The notes beneath the pieces were generated by a model. It made no database searches, was not told where the DNA came from, and worked only from the letters and a program-made list of their open reading frames with translations. DNA of 64,000 nt from Limnomonas spitsbergensis. Its lineage: Eukaryota; Chlorophyta; Chlorophyceae; Chlamydomonadales. Below are positions 33,501 to 44,900 of the stretch, piece after piece. Position 1 is the stretch's first letter, and every line of letters starts with the position of its first letter. The DNA is taken from assembly GCA_037349105.1 (NCBI GenBank), contig JAYJMM010000123.1, forward strand, positions 1,426,001 to 1,490,000, given 5' to 3'. The position numbers and the translations under genes were made by a program.

Positions 33501-36500
33501 AGAACGCCTCGTGGGATATCGCGCACCGTAGTCCGTAGCATAGCCGGCCTCTGGAGGGAACGACTTAACGACCTGATGGCCCTGGCAGGGCTTCAACCAC
33601 AGGCTTCTGCGGTGAGTACTGAATTGTTTGAATTAGGGGGCTTGGTTCGCTTGAGCACAGCCTCCTGAAAATACGCTGAGGATGGACAAGGCCTAGGGAC
33701 ATACCTGCTCGGGTAGCAGCTCAACTGGAGGTGGATTGCACTACGATAGTACGATGGTAGCTCGATACGGCATTATTCAGCGACGTCAAAAATGACGATC
33801 CCTTCCTCAGCAGGCCCCTCGTCAAGGTAGCCTCTGTAAATTCACGCTCCGTATTTGTATACTGATGATACCGGTGGAACCTACATTTTGCTTTACAAAA
33901 TGTCTCAGCGCGCTGCTTGATTCATCCCCTCTCGGCAGGATCCTCTTAAAACGCAGCCGTCACGAACGGCCCTGTTTCGATCTACTCATCCCCGTCGGGA
34001 TGGCATATTTTGTCTCTGCTTTAAAAATAAATTCCACCTGGACAGGCCCCTCGCAATTTTCGCCTCTGTCAATCCCCGCGCCTTATATTTATGAATGTTT
34101 TTGTGTGCATACCGGTACCCCTGTGCATACCAGTATCAGGTTAATATTTAACCAAATCAATTTCAACAAATGAATCTCCTTACCCCTTTCAATCTTAGCC
34201 TTCTTCAATCCACGTGATGTTTTAATCCACAGGTAATCAATTCATGTTTTAAAATGTTTCAAGCCATCCTTTGTTATTACATACTTGACACAAACCCCCC
34301 CAGCTTTCAAAAGGGCCAGGCAGAGGAAAGCCAGCGACATGAACCTAAACATAGCCTAAAACCCGCACAAAAGAGACATGCGACCAACTGAAGGAACATT
34401 TTGTCTCCCTCCTCCTTGGCAGGCCCCTCCTAAATACCGGCTTCGCAATCTGCTCTTCGACCCCACAGACAGTTCTACATCCCTCACTTCCGACAGTTCT
34501 GGTGGTACGGCATCTCGTCCTGCTGACAGCACCGGCGGTACAGCACCTCGTACTGCTGACGCTACTGGCGGTACCGCACCTCGTACTGCCAGGAAAGTTG
34601 AAATAGCTCGAAGAGCGACTGCCATCACTGCTGGCGCTGCCACTGTCCCTGCTGCTGGCCCTGTATCAGGCACTGCAGCTGGCATCGCCACTGGCCTTGC
34701 AACTGGGCTTGCTGCCAAGGCGGAGGACAAAACGAGTCAACATCAGGCGCCGCCGGAGCAGTCAAAAGAGCAGCAGCAGGAGCAGCAGCAACAGCAGGGG
34801 CAGGAGCAGGGGCTGCAGGGGCAGCAACAGCAGCAACAGCAGCAGCGTTTGATGCTGCCGCAGCACCAGAGTCAAAGCGATAGGCAGCTTGGTGATCAGC
34901 TGTCACAGGAGCAGCATCGGCGGTATTTGCAGAGCCTGGTGCAAGGTGGTGAGCAGCTGGAACTGAGAGATCAGCAGGAGCAGGAGGAACTGCAGCAGCA
35001 GCAGCAGCAAGAGCAGCAACAGCTGCATTTGATCCGGCTGCAAGAGCTTGCATGGCAGCAGCAGCAGCCACGGAAGGCGCGACAGCTGCACTCGCAGAGC
35101 TTGGGACAGCGCAAAGAGCTGCTGGAACTGAACGGCCAGCAGGATCAGGCGGAACAACAGCATCAATTGCAGCAAGAGCAGCTGGAACTCTCGCTGCTGC
35201 AGGGGCTGTCGAAGAAGTTTGAAAATCAGCAGTTAAAGAATCAGCAGTTGGAGAGGCAGCAGTTACAGAATCAACAGTTAAAGAATGAACTGTTAGGAAA
35301 CCAGCAGTTGCAGAGTCCACAGCATCAGGTTGGGCTGCACCTGAACGAGCAGCAGCTGCTCGATCTCTCACAGCTGCAGGTGCTGGAGAAGCGACGGCTG
35401 GAGGAGCTGACACATCTGCAGCAGCTGGAGGAACAGCGGCTGGAACTGATTGAGGGACAGCTGGTCAAACAGCTCGATGCCAATCAGGGTGAACAGGTGC
35501 AGGCGCCCCAGGGCGCTCCTAATCAGGAAGGGGAAGAGGAAGAGGATGCTCCTGAAGGTGCTGCTGGAGAGCATCTGGACAGTGAGTAAATGGTTTATGT
35601 ATCGTGATGGTTGATCAAGGTTCCAGTTGAAGGCAGTATGCCAATCTGGGTGGACAGGAGCAGGACAGAATCAGTCAATGGAGGTCAGGCTGTGCACAGT
35701 ATCTGCTAAAACGAAGGCAAATGAAAGATACAAAGAAAGAGAATTAAGTCCCCCTAGGGACATTTGGGTTAGGGGAATGACGCAATGCTAAAATACAGCC
35801 AGGGAGTTCTGGTTCAGGGTTTCAGGCGCCGCCACCCCAAGGGACCAAGTCAGACAGTTGAGGGAGGGTGATGAGCATTATCTGAGCCCTAGTTGATGAG
35901 ATCCGTCTGAGAGCTGTTGAGACTGGAGAATGTGAAACCTTCAAGCCTACCTCTTGAACATGTAGCCTTGAACCATGAACCATGACTCCTGAGCCCTGGA
36001 ATTTATACCCAACAAAAGTGGGAGCCCGTTATGAAAGGATGCAGAGGGAAGGAAACCATTATAGCATCCTGACCATTTCGCCCTCCTTTCCTGCTGTGCC
36101 CTAAACACTACACCCTACACTCTACACCGTCTAACCTAAACCCTTAAACCCAACCCCTGCACCATCTTACCCTATGCAGACACCCTACATGTGCTAGAAC
36201 CGTACAAGCAGTTTGTTTCAAACCATACTTTTGTGCTGTATCTCCAGGTCAGTTTCGGTGGTTGTGACGGTTACGGGGTGGGTGGTTATGGTTGTAACAC
36301 GGTGCTTTGGGTAGTTTTGCATAGTAGAAGGGGCGTAGCTCCCTTTTTCTTTCAGGTTTGCCAAAGTGGCTGTAGCAGTTACAGGGTGGTTGACTGCGTC
36401 AGTTACGGTAGTTTTGGTGGTTGTCAGACGGCCGGGGGCATAGGTTTTGTATCCTTCTCCTGGATCTGTCACGGTGGTACTGGCAGGTAAAGGTGGTTGG

Positions 36501-36837
36501 TCATGGTGGTTGTGGTGGTTATGCTGGCTGTCCGTCACTCACTGTCGGGGCGTAATCTTCTCACTGTCTGTCTGACAGGTATTCTCTTCCGTTGTACTGA
36601 TAGTTATGGACCCTTAACCCTTTACTACTCTACCCCATACCCCAAACCCTTGACCCTAAAATCCAAATTCTTAAGCCCTTATGCTGGTGCTTCTGATGTT
36701 AGGTCTGTTGTCACGGTGGTACCGGTAGTTCTAGGATGGTGATGAAGGGGAGCTCCCACTCGAGCAGCCATCCGTGTTATTTGTTTTTGCTTCAGAGGCA
36801 ACGATTGGCAGAATATGCCGCGGCTACAAAAGCGTAG
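30596..36837 (+). CDS. Uncharacterised protein with long Gln-rich region (5' incomplete)
   Basis: Exons 30596-30708, 31607-31682, 32390-32570, 34423-35581, 36180-36247 and 36796-36837 join in phase to about 545 residues ending in TAG. The N-terminal part reads MSFQTEFMSPERFATMRDIL, then MSFNLEGFKELREIARMER, then DISEMLAFVDMVRLKGANAF and VVNLLRIDGK, a helical region I cannot assign. An acidic Gln/Glu linker and a Ser/Thr/Gly/Ala segment follow. About 34740-35510 encodes Gln/Leu-rich repeats (LKNQQLERQQLQNQQLKNEL type), likely coiled coil or prion-like low complexity, ending in an acidic tail. The last exon (RQRLAEYAAATKA, stop) has a strong acceptor, but splicing from 36247 to 37217 is an in-phase alternative. 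Decoy exon copies surround several exons, supporting the chosen borders. No function is assigned. Confidence 0.55.
31108..31280. repeat. G-rich tract and (TTTA)n microsatellite
   Basis: A near-pure G/A run lies at about 31108-31173, then ATTTATTTATTTATTTATTT with ATTC units at about 31231-31275. Both lie within an intron. Confidence 0.85.
31508..31560 (+). repeat. Upstream copy of exon 31607 start
   Basis: TGCCAGCTCAGAAGAGTGGC (31508) parallels the true acceptor and exon start TGCCAGGTCAGACGAGTGGT (31601), ~93 bp later. Confidence 0.75.
32085..32165 (+). repeat. Upstream copy of exon 32390 start
   Basis: ACGTTGGCGTTCGTGGACAT with GGTGCGCCTGAAGAGCGCAA at about 32104-32145 matches ATGTTGGCGTTCGTCGATAT with GGTGCGCCTAAAAGGCGCAA in the exon. 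It lies about 300 bp upstream and is diverged after ~60 bases. Confidence 0.8.
32640..33745 (+). repeat. Series of decayed exon-end/donor copies
   Basis: The end of exon 32390-32570 (GCCGGCTCTGGCAGCCACTC ... donor GTGGGTACC) is echoed at about 32650 (GCCGGCTTTGGTAGCCGCTC with a GTAGGTTGC donor-like end), 33135 (GCCGGCTCTGGTAGATGCTC with GTAAGTTA), 33297, 33440 and 33580 (GCCCTGGCAGGGCTTCAACC with GGTGAGTACTG). A further echo is at about 33700. Most retain a plausible 5' splice site. Confidence 0.65.
32885..33070. repeat. ~45-bp tandem repeat, four units
   Basis: CTTGCGTTACACCCTTTTAG followed by CCTTTTACGGTGTCACACAC, repeated four times with few changes, inside the intron after the exon at 32390. 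Confidence 0.9.
33800..34065 (+). repeat. Upstream copies of the Gln-rich exon's acceptor
   Basis: AGCAGGCCCCTCGTCAAGGT (33812), GGCAGGATCCTCTTAAAACG (33935) and GACAGGCCCCTCGCAATTTT (34043) echo the real acceptor and exon start GGCAGGCCCCTCCTAAATAC (34419). The pieces around them (CGATCTACTCATCCCCGTCG versus CAATCTGCTCTTCGACCCCA) also match. Confidence 0.65.
35590..36179. other. Intron after the Gln-rich exon
   Basis: Unrecognised intron sequence, with the C/T and CCCTAAACCC-type words common in this genome. A GGTGGTTGTGACGGTTACGG-type Gly-codon-like repeat runs through the following intron (36250-36740). Confidence 0.4.
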
Positions 36838-37216
36838 ACTGCACTGATTGTGACCAAAGGTTTGGTCCCAAAGCTAGAGCCCAGCCTATGGTCGGTGGCC
36901 CTAGATGACAGGCCACCCCTATTATTTGCCCCCAACCTAAGCTATGACTGAACTTCGAGCCCAGCAGATGGCCGACGTTGACCCAGACGGCAACGTCTCA
37001 CATCTTAAGGCCACCGGGCAGGCGCTGAAATGTAGCTGATATAGTGATATGTTGCTCAGTCACGAGAAGAGACTCATGAAACATATATGGATTTTTTCCC
37101 AAAGGAGAATGTAATCAATGGCTCAGAGATTCATAATTGCGCTCAACAAATAAATTCATTAAGGACCGTACAAGAAATCTGAAAATAAGCCTGAAAACTC
37201 TTCCCTCCATGACCAG

Positions 37217-37456
37217 GTGCCCCCCGACATGGTAGGCGGCCGAATCGTCTTCAGTGCAAAGGAGGGCATGCCTTCCCAGCCACCTGCGCCACAGGAGAAC
37301 GCCGTGCTCCGCTTCCTGTCTCACATGCAGCACTCGGTGCAGAGGTTCCACAGCCCGTCCGGGGCGCCGCGGCTCAGCCTGGTGGTGGAGCAGTACTTCA
37401 TACCCAGGAACATGTATCACAGGGTAGTTCGTCTCTACTCCTCAGAGTCGATCTAG
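37217..37456 (+). CDS. Exon of an unrecognised protein
   Basis: After an acceptor GACCAG the open frame reads VPPDMVGGRIVFSAKEGMPS, then ENAVLRFLSHMQHSVQRFHS and PRLSLVVEQYFIPRNMYHR. It either splices at GTAGTT (37423) or runs to TAG at 37454-37456. The phase is compatible with the exon ending at 36247, making it a possible alternative 3' part of the Gln-rich gene. A decayed copy of its end (CATAGCCAGGAACATGTACT) lies at 37567, which suggests that it is normally spliced onward. Confidence 0.5.
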   Translation: MPPDMVGGRIVFSAKEGMPSQPPAPQENAVLRFLSHMQHSVQRFHSPSGAPRLSLVVEQYFIPRNMYHRVVRLYSSESI

Positions 37457-37924
37457 GTTGGCACAGCGTGGCTGATCAGTGAAGGGTGGTGCAACACGAA
37501 TTTTATAAGGCAACAGCTAACACTGTGATCTAAGTGAGGGTACCACTTTACTTTGAAGTATGAATTCATAGCCAGGAACATGTACTGCCTGCAAGATTTT
37601 CTCGTTAAGGGATGGGGACTCCACGGAATGGATGGTGGACAAAAGCAAGCCCTAAAAAGAGCTACCATCAGTAAGTTAGGTAGGTTCAGGTTTAGGGTTA
37701 AGGGTTCAGGTTTGGTCCCCATTGGCCCAGCGATGGCCTGCCTAATACGGTTGGTCGGTTACGAAAAGCAACAGGTGCCACAAGGATTGGGCATGCTGCC
37801 ATGCTCGCCAACACAATTCACGACTTGTTGCGCACAATCAGCAAGTCCATCAAGAATTAATCTCGCCACTCCTGGGACATGTCTCTCAAACTTATGCAGC
37901 CTCATTAATACGCCATAATCGCCA

Positions 37925-38065
37925 CTGAGTTGCTCTTGCCCCACAGGGGCTCGTCCTCCCCCAAAATGCAGGCCAGGTCTGCACAACGTCCATGTGGCCT
38001 GCATGCGCCGTGGCATTCAGCGCCTCACCCTTGCGGCAGTTGCATGAGGAGCATGCTCTGTTTGT
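37925..38065 (-). pseudogene. Ankyrin-repeat relic
   Basis: Minus strand reads EHAPHATAA and, after a frameshift, EALNATAHAGHMDVVQT. This resembles one 33-residue unit of the ankyrin gene at 5.2-6.9 kb. Only about one repeat remains and there are no flanking units in frame. Confidence 0.4.
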
Positions 38066-38614
38066 TTGTAAAATAACGGTTTTACTCTCAGCTTTACTGG
38101 GCACACGAGTAATGACGCCCTCGGTGTGGATCAATCCCAGCATACGACCTCAGTAAGCCTGCGGGGCTGCCCTTGCCACCCGGCCCACCCATGAATCCAC
38201 CCCTGCACCGTTTCCATTCTTGTGGACAGTTCTCACTTCATCTGCTGTTAAAAAGCTGGGCAGCCGGACCGGCGCTCAAGGGCAGCACCCCACCTTTTTT
38301 ATTTGAAACACTTTCAACCCCTTGGACAGCGACTGGTCAGCAACATAGCAGCCATCAGGGTCATTGGCAGCAGGTTCATTGCTCAAGGCCAACATCTGTA
38401 CTTGCTTAGCAGTTCCTAAAAGATTAGAGTGTCAGGATTTTGAACAGGTAACACTTTGCATGGCACTGATCATATTGTATGGCATGCGACACCTTTTGAC
38501 ATATGAATGTCGAGCATTATGCTGCCACCCCAAAGCAGTCAAGTCAGTCTGATGCGGCAAGGAAGCAAACGTCCACTATATACAGAGAAGGCCTCATGCG
38601 CTTCCTTCCACCTG
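38066..38614. other. Intergenic stretch, nothing recognised
   Basis: No domain or repeat identified on either strand. Confidence 0.35.
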
Positions 38615-38700
38615 TGATAATGGCGTTACACCTCTGGGCCCTACCTGCTGCTCAAAAAAGACGACGGCTTCCGTGTACACGCCATGTACGTCGCAGGTCA
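38615..38700 (-). mobile_element. LINE 3' tail fragment
   Basis: GGCGTTACACCTCTGGGCCC (38623) followed by TGCTCAAAAAAGACGACGGC matches the reverse complement of the LINE tail, with a short duplication (CCTGCTGCTC) and decay beyond about 38680. Confidence 0.65.
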
Positions 38701-38962
38701 AATCGAGGTCAGGGGGGATGGGTAACAACTTAGAAAGTGCAGATGAGGCAAGCGAGTGCGTTGGTTGTGATTGGTTGACGTGTCGGTTTTCTCCTCGTGG
38801 ATCGGTTTTATTCGCACAGAGCCACGCCCGCCTCTCCACCCAACCTTCTCGACCCTCTCGAACGCCTCCCACATTGACCGCCAATCACCCCCTTACTCCC
38901 CAAACTTGCATCACGATCTGGCTACGCCGATTGAAACATAATACGAGAGCAAGCGCTGCGTA

Positions 38963-41900
38963 ATGAACCAGTCGTATTCATCATATTTGGCGATATGCAG
39001 CGAAATCGGCGCGTCGCCCGTCCCAGAGCTGCTGAGCTGCCGTAAGAGCACCACGCAACACGCAGAGTGCATGTCACTACGCTATGGCCAAGCCATTGAC
39101 ATCATGCATCCCCGTATTTAATTATTCAATGTCTGTGCCCAAGTATACGCAAGGCACTGTGGGCATCACCGACCCTGCATCGCCCCCCTCCCCATGTCCT
39201 CCGCCTGCCTCCCCCCTCTCGAATTGGCACCAAATGCGCAGTGAGCTCCAACTTGAAGACATGCAGCATCAGCAGCCCGACAGAGACGCTGATTGACGGC
39301 CAGGTCATCGCGCTATGCGCAGTGGTGCCTCTGGCACCCTTCGAGAATCTTTCCTTCCACAACCTATCGCTGGTGAGGCCCGTGGTCGTCCTTGTGCACA
39401 ATAACACCAGCTACATCAGCAACATCGCAGGCTGGTATGGATTTCAAAATCTAGAGAGCGAGCTATTTTTTTCTGCTAGAGGCTGGATACCCATACCGTG
39501 TCCTGACTTTCCAGCTTTTCAAGGTGTCAGGGCATAGCATGTCTAAGCTTTGAAGTTGAAAAGCGTACGCTGCAAAACCTCAATAATAAGAAATGCGTGC
39601 ACTCCCTGCTCCCCTCGCCATGCGCTTCAACGCTAACGTGCTCATGCACATGCGCATGCCATGCGTCTCATGTTCATCGGCGCCTGTGATCTGAGCTTCA
39701 TGGGCACCACTGACCATTGTGCCTGCGTCACAGCTTCTGAGCTGTGATACGAACCAACATGGGCCACATGGCGCACATAGGCCACTGTGCGGGTGCATAA
39801 GCTCTGATGTGCATTTACATAGGCCAGTGTGACGGTGCATGAGCTCGGATGTGCATGCACATGGGGCACATGGGCCAGTGTGAGGGTGCAAGAGCTCTGA
39901 CGTGCATGCACATGGGGCAAATGGGCAAGTGTGGGGTACATGAACTCCGATGTGGATGCACATGGGGCACATGGGCCGGTGTGAGGGTGCATGTGCTCTA
40001 ATTTGCATGCACATGGAGCACATGGGCCGGTGTGAGGGTGCATGTGCTCTGATTTGCATGCACATGGAGCACATGGGCCGGTGTGAGGGTGCATGTGCTC
40101 TGATTTGCATGCACATGGGGCATATGGGCCAGTGAAGGGGTGCATGTGCTCTGGTGTGCATGCATATGGGGCACATGGGCCGGTGTGAGGGTGCATGTGC
40201 TCTGATTTGCATGCACATGGAGCACATGGGCCGGTGTGAGGGTGCATGTGCTCTGATTTGCATGCACATGGAGCACATGGGCCGGTGTGAGGGTGCATGT
40301 GCTCTGATGTGCATGCACATGGGGCATATGGGCCAGTGAAGGGGTGCATGTGCTCTGGTGTGCATGCACATGGGGCACATGGGCCGGTGTGGGGGTGCAT
40401 GTGCTCTGACTTGCATGCACATGGAGCACATGGGCCGGTGTGAGGGTGCATGTGCTCTGATTTGCATGCACATGGAGCACATGGGCCGGTGTGAGGGTGC
40501 ATGTGCTCTGATTTGCATGCACATGGAGCACATGGGCCGGTGTGAGGGTGCAAGAGCTCTGATGTGCATGCACATGGAGCACATGGGCCGGTGTGAGGGT
40601 GCATGTGCTCTGATTTGCATGCACATGGAGCACATGGGCCGGTGTGAGGGTGCATGTGCTCTGATTTGCATGCACATGGAGCACATGGGCCGGTGTGAGG
40701 GTGCATGTGCTCTGATTTGCATGCACATGGGGCACATGGGCCGGTGTGAGGGTGCATGTGCTCTGATTTGCATGCACATGGAGCACATGGGCCGGTGTGA
40801 GGGTGCATGTGCTCTGATTTGCATGCACATGGGGCATATGGGCCAGTGAAGGGGTGCATGTGCTCTGATTTGCATGCACATGGAGCACATGGGCCGGTGT
40901 GAGGGTGCATGTGCTCTGATGTGCATGCACATGGGGCATATGGGCCAGTGAAGGGGTGCATGTGCTCTGGTGTGCATGCATATGGGGCACATGGGCCGGT
41001 GTGAGGGTGCATGTGCTCTGATTTGCATGCACATGGAGCACATGGGCCGGTGTGAGGGTGCATGTGCTCTGATTTGCATGCACATGGAGCATATGGGCCG
41101 GTGTGAGGGTGCATGTGCTCTGATTTGCATGCACATGGGGCATATGGGCCGGTGTGAGGGTGCATGAGCTCTGTTGCACATGCACATGGTCCATCATGAG
41201 GGTGTATGAGCTCGGTTATGCATACATAAGGGGCATAGGGGCCAAGGATAGATTGTAGAAGATCTGCTGTATACACGCACGGGCCCAAGAGAGGGTTGCG
41301 GTCGGTCCATCTGGCTTCTTGGTGCCCTCACCAGCTCACCGGGTACAGGTTCATCCACACATGGAGCTGGCTGCCCAGATGGAACCTGATGTTTACAGGC
41401 CAGGGAGTATCAGAGGGGGGCTGAATGCCGAGTAGCAGGTTACTGTGTCCATAGTATATCGCCTGATGGCCGGGGGACCGCTGACTCCCATTTTGGATGA
41501 TAGGATATCGCCTGATGGCCGGGGGACCGCTGACTCCCATTTTGGATGATAGGATATCGCCTGATGGCCGGGGGACCGCTGACTCCCATTTTGGATGATA
41601 GGATATCGCCTGATGGCCGGGGGACCGCTGACTCCCATTTTGGATGATAGGATATCGCCTGATGGCCGGGGGACCGCTGACTCCCATTTTGGATGATAGG
41701 ATATCGCCTGATGGCCGGTGGACCGCTGACTCCCATTTTGGATGATGGTATATTGCCTGATGGCCGAGGGACCGCTGACTCCCATTTTGGATGATGGTAC
41801 ATTGCCTGATGGCTGAGGGACCGCTGACTCCCATTTTGGATGATGGTATATTGCCTGATGGCCGGGGGACCGCTGACTCCCGTTTTGGATGATAGGATAT

Positions 41901-44900
41901 TGCCTGATGGCCGGGGGACCGCTGACTCCCATTTTGGATGATAGGATATTGCCTGATGGCCGGGGGACCGCTGACTCCCATTTTGGATAATAGGATATCG
42001 CCTGATAGCTGGGGGACCGCTGACTCCCATTTTGGATAATAGGATATCGCCTGATGGCCGGGGGACCGCTGACTCCCATTTTGGATGATAGGATATCGCC
42101 TGATGGCCGGGGGACCGCTGACTCCCATTTTGGATGATAGGATATCGCCTGATGGCCGGGGGACCGCTGACTCCCATTTTGGATGATAGGATATCGCCCG
42201 ATGGCCGGGGGACCGCTGACTCCCATTTTGGATGATGGTATATTGCCTGATGGCCGGTGGACCGCTGACTTCCATTTTGGATGATAGGATATTGCCTGAT
42301 GGCCGAGGGACCGCTGACTCCCATTTTGGATGATGGTATATTGCCTGATGGCTGAGGGACCGCTGACTCCCATTTTGGATGATGGTATTTTGCCTGATGG
42401 CCGGGGGACCGCTTACTTCCATTTTGGATGATGGTATATTGCCTGATGGCTGAGGGACCGCTGACTCCCATTTTGGATGATGGTATATTGCCTGATGGCT
42501 GAGGGACCGCTGACTCCCATTTTGGATGATGGTATATTGCCTGATGGCTGAGGGACCGCTGACTCCCATTTTGGATGATAGGATATTGCCTGAAGCCGAG
42601 TGGTTGTTGGCTCCCATTTTTAATGGCACTGATGGCACCTGTGCATATGCAAACCACATTCCAATAGTCCAGTCCTGTCATCAAGCGTGACTACTTTAGT
42701 AACAGTTAAGTTATAATGCTTGCACTCTTGAGTGTCGTCTACCACCCCAATCCCATTGTGACCCCCCTTTCCAGTGTGCCTCTGGCCCCTGCTTACCCCC
42801 CCTATGCAGAACATCAACTCCTGGGTTGCGATTGCCGACTCATGCTCCAAGTGCAAGACACTGCTGAAGCTTTCCATTAAGGACTGCAGCTTCAATGAGG
42901 GTGCGTACCAGTGCTGTCCTTTTCAGATTTTAGGGTTTAGGACTTACTTTCCAGGAGCCGTGTGTATGAAAAAGTGTGACCGAGTGGGGAAAGTGTGGAG
43001 TGTAGCTTCAATGAGGGTGCGTACATGCCCTTGGGAGGGTGGGTGCACTGGTGGAACTCAACGCAATGAGGGTGGGTGCACAGGTGGAACAACGCAATGA
43101 GGGTGGGTGCACAGGTGGAACAACGCAATGAGGGTGGATGGACCTTGAGGTAGACACGGTGAGACTATTGTGCGTCAACGGGTCTTGAAAACTTGCCAAC
43201 TGAAAGCTAGATATACCAATGCACTATCGCAATGAGGTTTGGTGGACCTTGACTCCTTAAGGCAAACATGGGCTCTTTTCAGGGCCAGACCGTGGGCGTT
43301 TCCTAAGGGTCTTGAAAATCTTGCAAACTGAAAGCAAGAAACATGAAAACGCTATAACCATGAGGGAGGCATCGCGAGTGCAAAAGTAAGGCTTGGCACA
43401 ATCAAGGAACCCTGGTCTGCAGTGGGAGTGCAGGGCCATGGCAGTTTCAGCTCCGCCTGCCAAGCCTACGGCAGCAGCAGCAGCAACAGCGGGGTCAGCA
43501 GCAGCAGCGGCCCCTGAATATAGTGATGATATCAAAACCAAAGTACGTTCCCTTCTCTGCGCAGGGGGCCAGGGCCTGCGTACCTTTGCGCGAGCGCTTG
43601 GCGGCGCAGAGATCCAGAGCCTGGAGATCACAAGCTGCAAGCTGGTGCGTTGTTTTCTCTGATCGTTTGTTTTGGACTGGTAACGTTGATGCAAACCCTA
43701 GCCAACTGTAACCCTGAGCTGCTGGGCAATGGGCAGCATGCAGGGTTCAGGACTGAAGGGCGGTACAACCACCTTAGCAGTTACCCTTGACTACCTAGAT
43801 CAGTATGAGTCCCTATCCTCCCACATAACTGCATGCCAGTATGCCGTTGGCCCCCGCTTTGCTGCAGCAGCTACTGCCCGCCTGCCCCTGCTAACCCTGC
43901 TTATGTTCTTCTCAACTGCTCCTGCTCTATTGCATCATCGCTGCTGCCCCTGCTTTGCTGCAATAGCTGTTGCAACTGCTTCCACTGCTGACACTATTCC
44001 TGCTCCTGCTGCTGCTCCTGCTGCTGCTTTTGCTCCTGCTCCTCCGTCTACTGACGCTCCTGCTCCTGCTGCCTCTGCTCTTACTTACACTGCTGCTCCT
44101 GCTCCTGCTCCTGCTGATGCTTCTGCTTCTGCTTCTACTGTTCCTGCTGATGCTGCTGCCTCTCGTCCTGCTTCTCCTCCTGTTCCTGCTGCGTGGTAGG
44201 GCGATGACTTTGCAGCCATACTGGCCGACAGCCGTCTACTCAAGTGTGACAGGCTGGAGTCAGTGCACCTGGTCCAGTGCGGCATCACGTGCGAAGGTGT
44301 CACTCATTTGGCCAAGGCTTTTGAGAGCGTGGGTAAGAGGGAGTAATGCGTGTGGTCAAGACGTTTGAGAGCATGGGAGAGAGAGGGGTACGTGAGTGGC
44401 CGAGGCTTTTGAGATCGTGGGTGTGAAGGAGTCTCTCACTTTGCCAAGACGTTTGAGAGCATGGGAGAGAGAGGGGTACGTGAGTGGCCGAGGCTTTTGA
44501 GATCGTGGGTGTGAAGGAGTCTCTCACTTGGCCAAGGCGTTTGAGAGCAAGCTGAGCGGACGTCACAGGGGGGCGCCAGATTTCATTCTCTCTAATCTCT
44601 GCCCCCACCCCACCACTTTCTAAGCCTCTGCCCCCACCCCACCACTTTTCATCTTACATTCCCGGCCTCCGTCCCCACACCACAAATTTTCATCTAAGAT
44701 CCCCAGCCTCCGTTCCCACCCCAGCACCCGTCATCCAGCACACCCAACCTCTGCTTCCACCCCTCCAACCTCCACCCAGCATGACCAGCCTCTACTCCTG
44801 GTCCGGAACCCCACCATGCTTGATCGAAATTTCCAACCTTCAGCCTCTACCCCCCCCCCCCTGCTCCTGCCAAGCATGATGTCCAAGCCGCAGAAGGTCA

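Noticed and set aside
34625..35413. 262-codon Ala-rich minus-strand open frame
   Set aside because: Antisense of the CAG-rich Gln region; the + strand has proper splice borders and echoes.
37784..37859. Possible last exon reading ATRIGHAAMLANTIHDLLRT
   Set aside because: Looks protein-like and has an acceptor CAACAG, but its phase does not match the exon ending at 37422, so I did not join it.
39580..41288. Three overlapping 400-550-codon minus-strand open frames rich in Cys/His/Pro
   Set aside because: They are three frames of a 51-bp tandem repeat in an intron; the period is a multiple of three, so stops are avoided automatically. All frames are equally open and no start, splice or domain evidence exists.
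39757..42620. CRISPR-like regular arrays
   Set aside because: Units are contiguous and near-identical with no unique spacers, and the DNA is eukaryotic nuclear; these are minisatellites.
41328..42684. Minus-strand 326-443-codon repeated open frames (HPKWESAVPRPSG type)
   Set aside because: Product of a 49-bp minisatellite read in rotating frames; inside the intron of a well-supported + strand gene.
43970..44368. Poly-Leu open frame
   Set aside because: A (CTCCTG)n microsatellite before exon 5, not a membrane protein.
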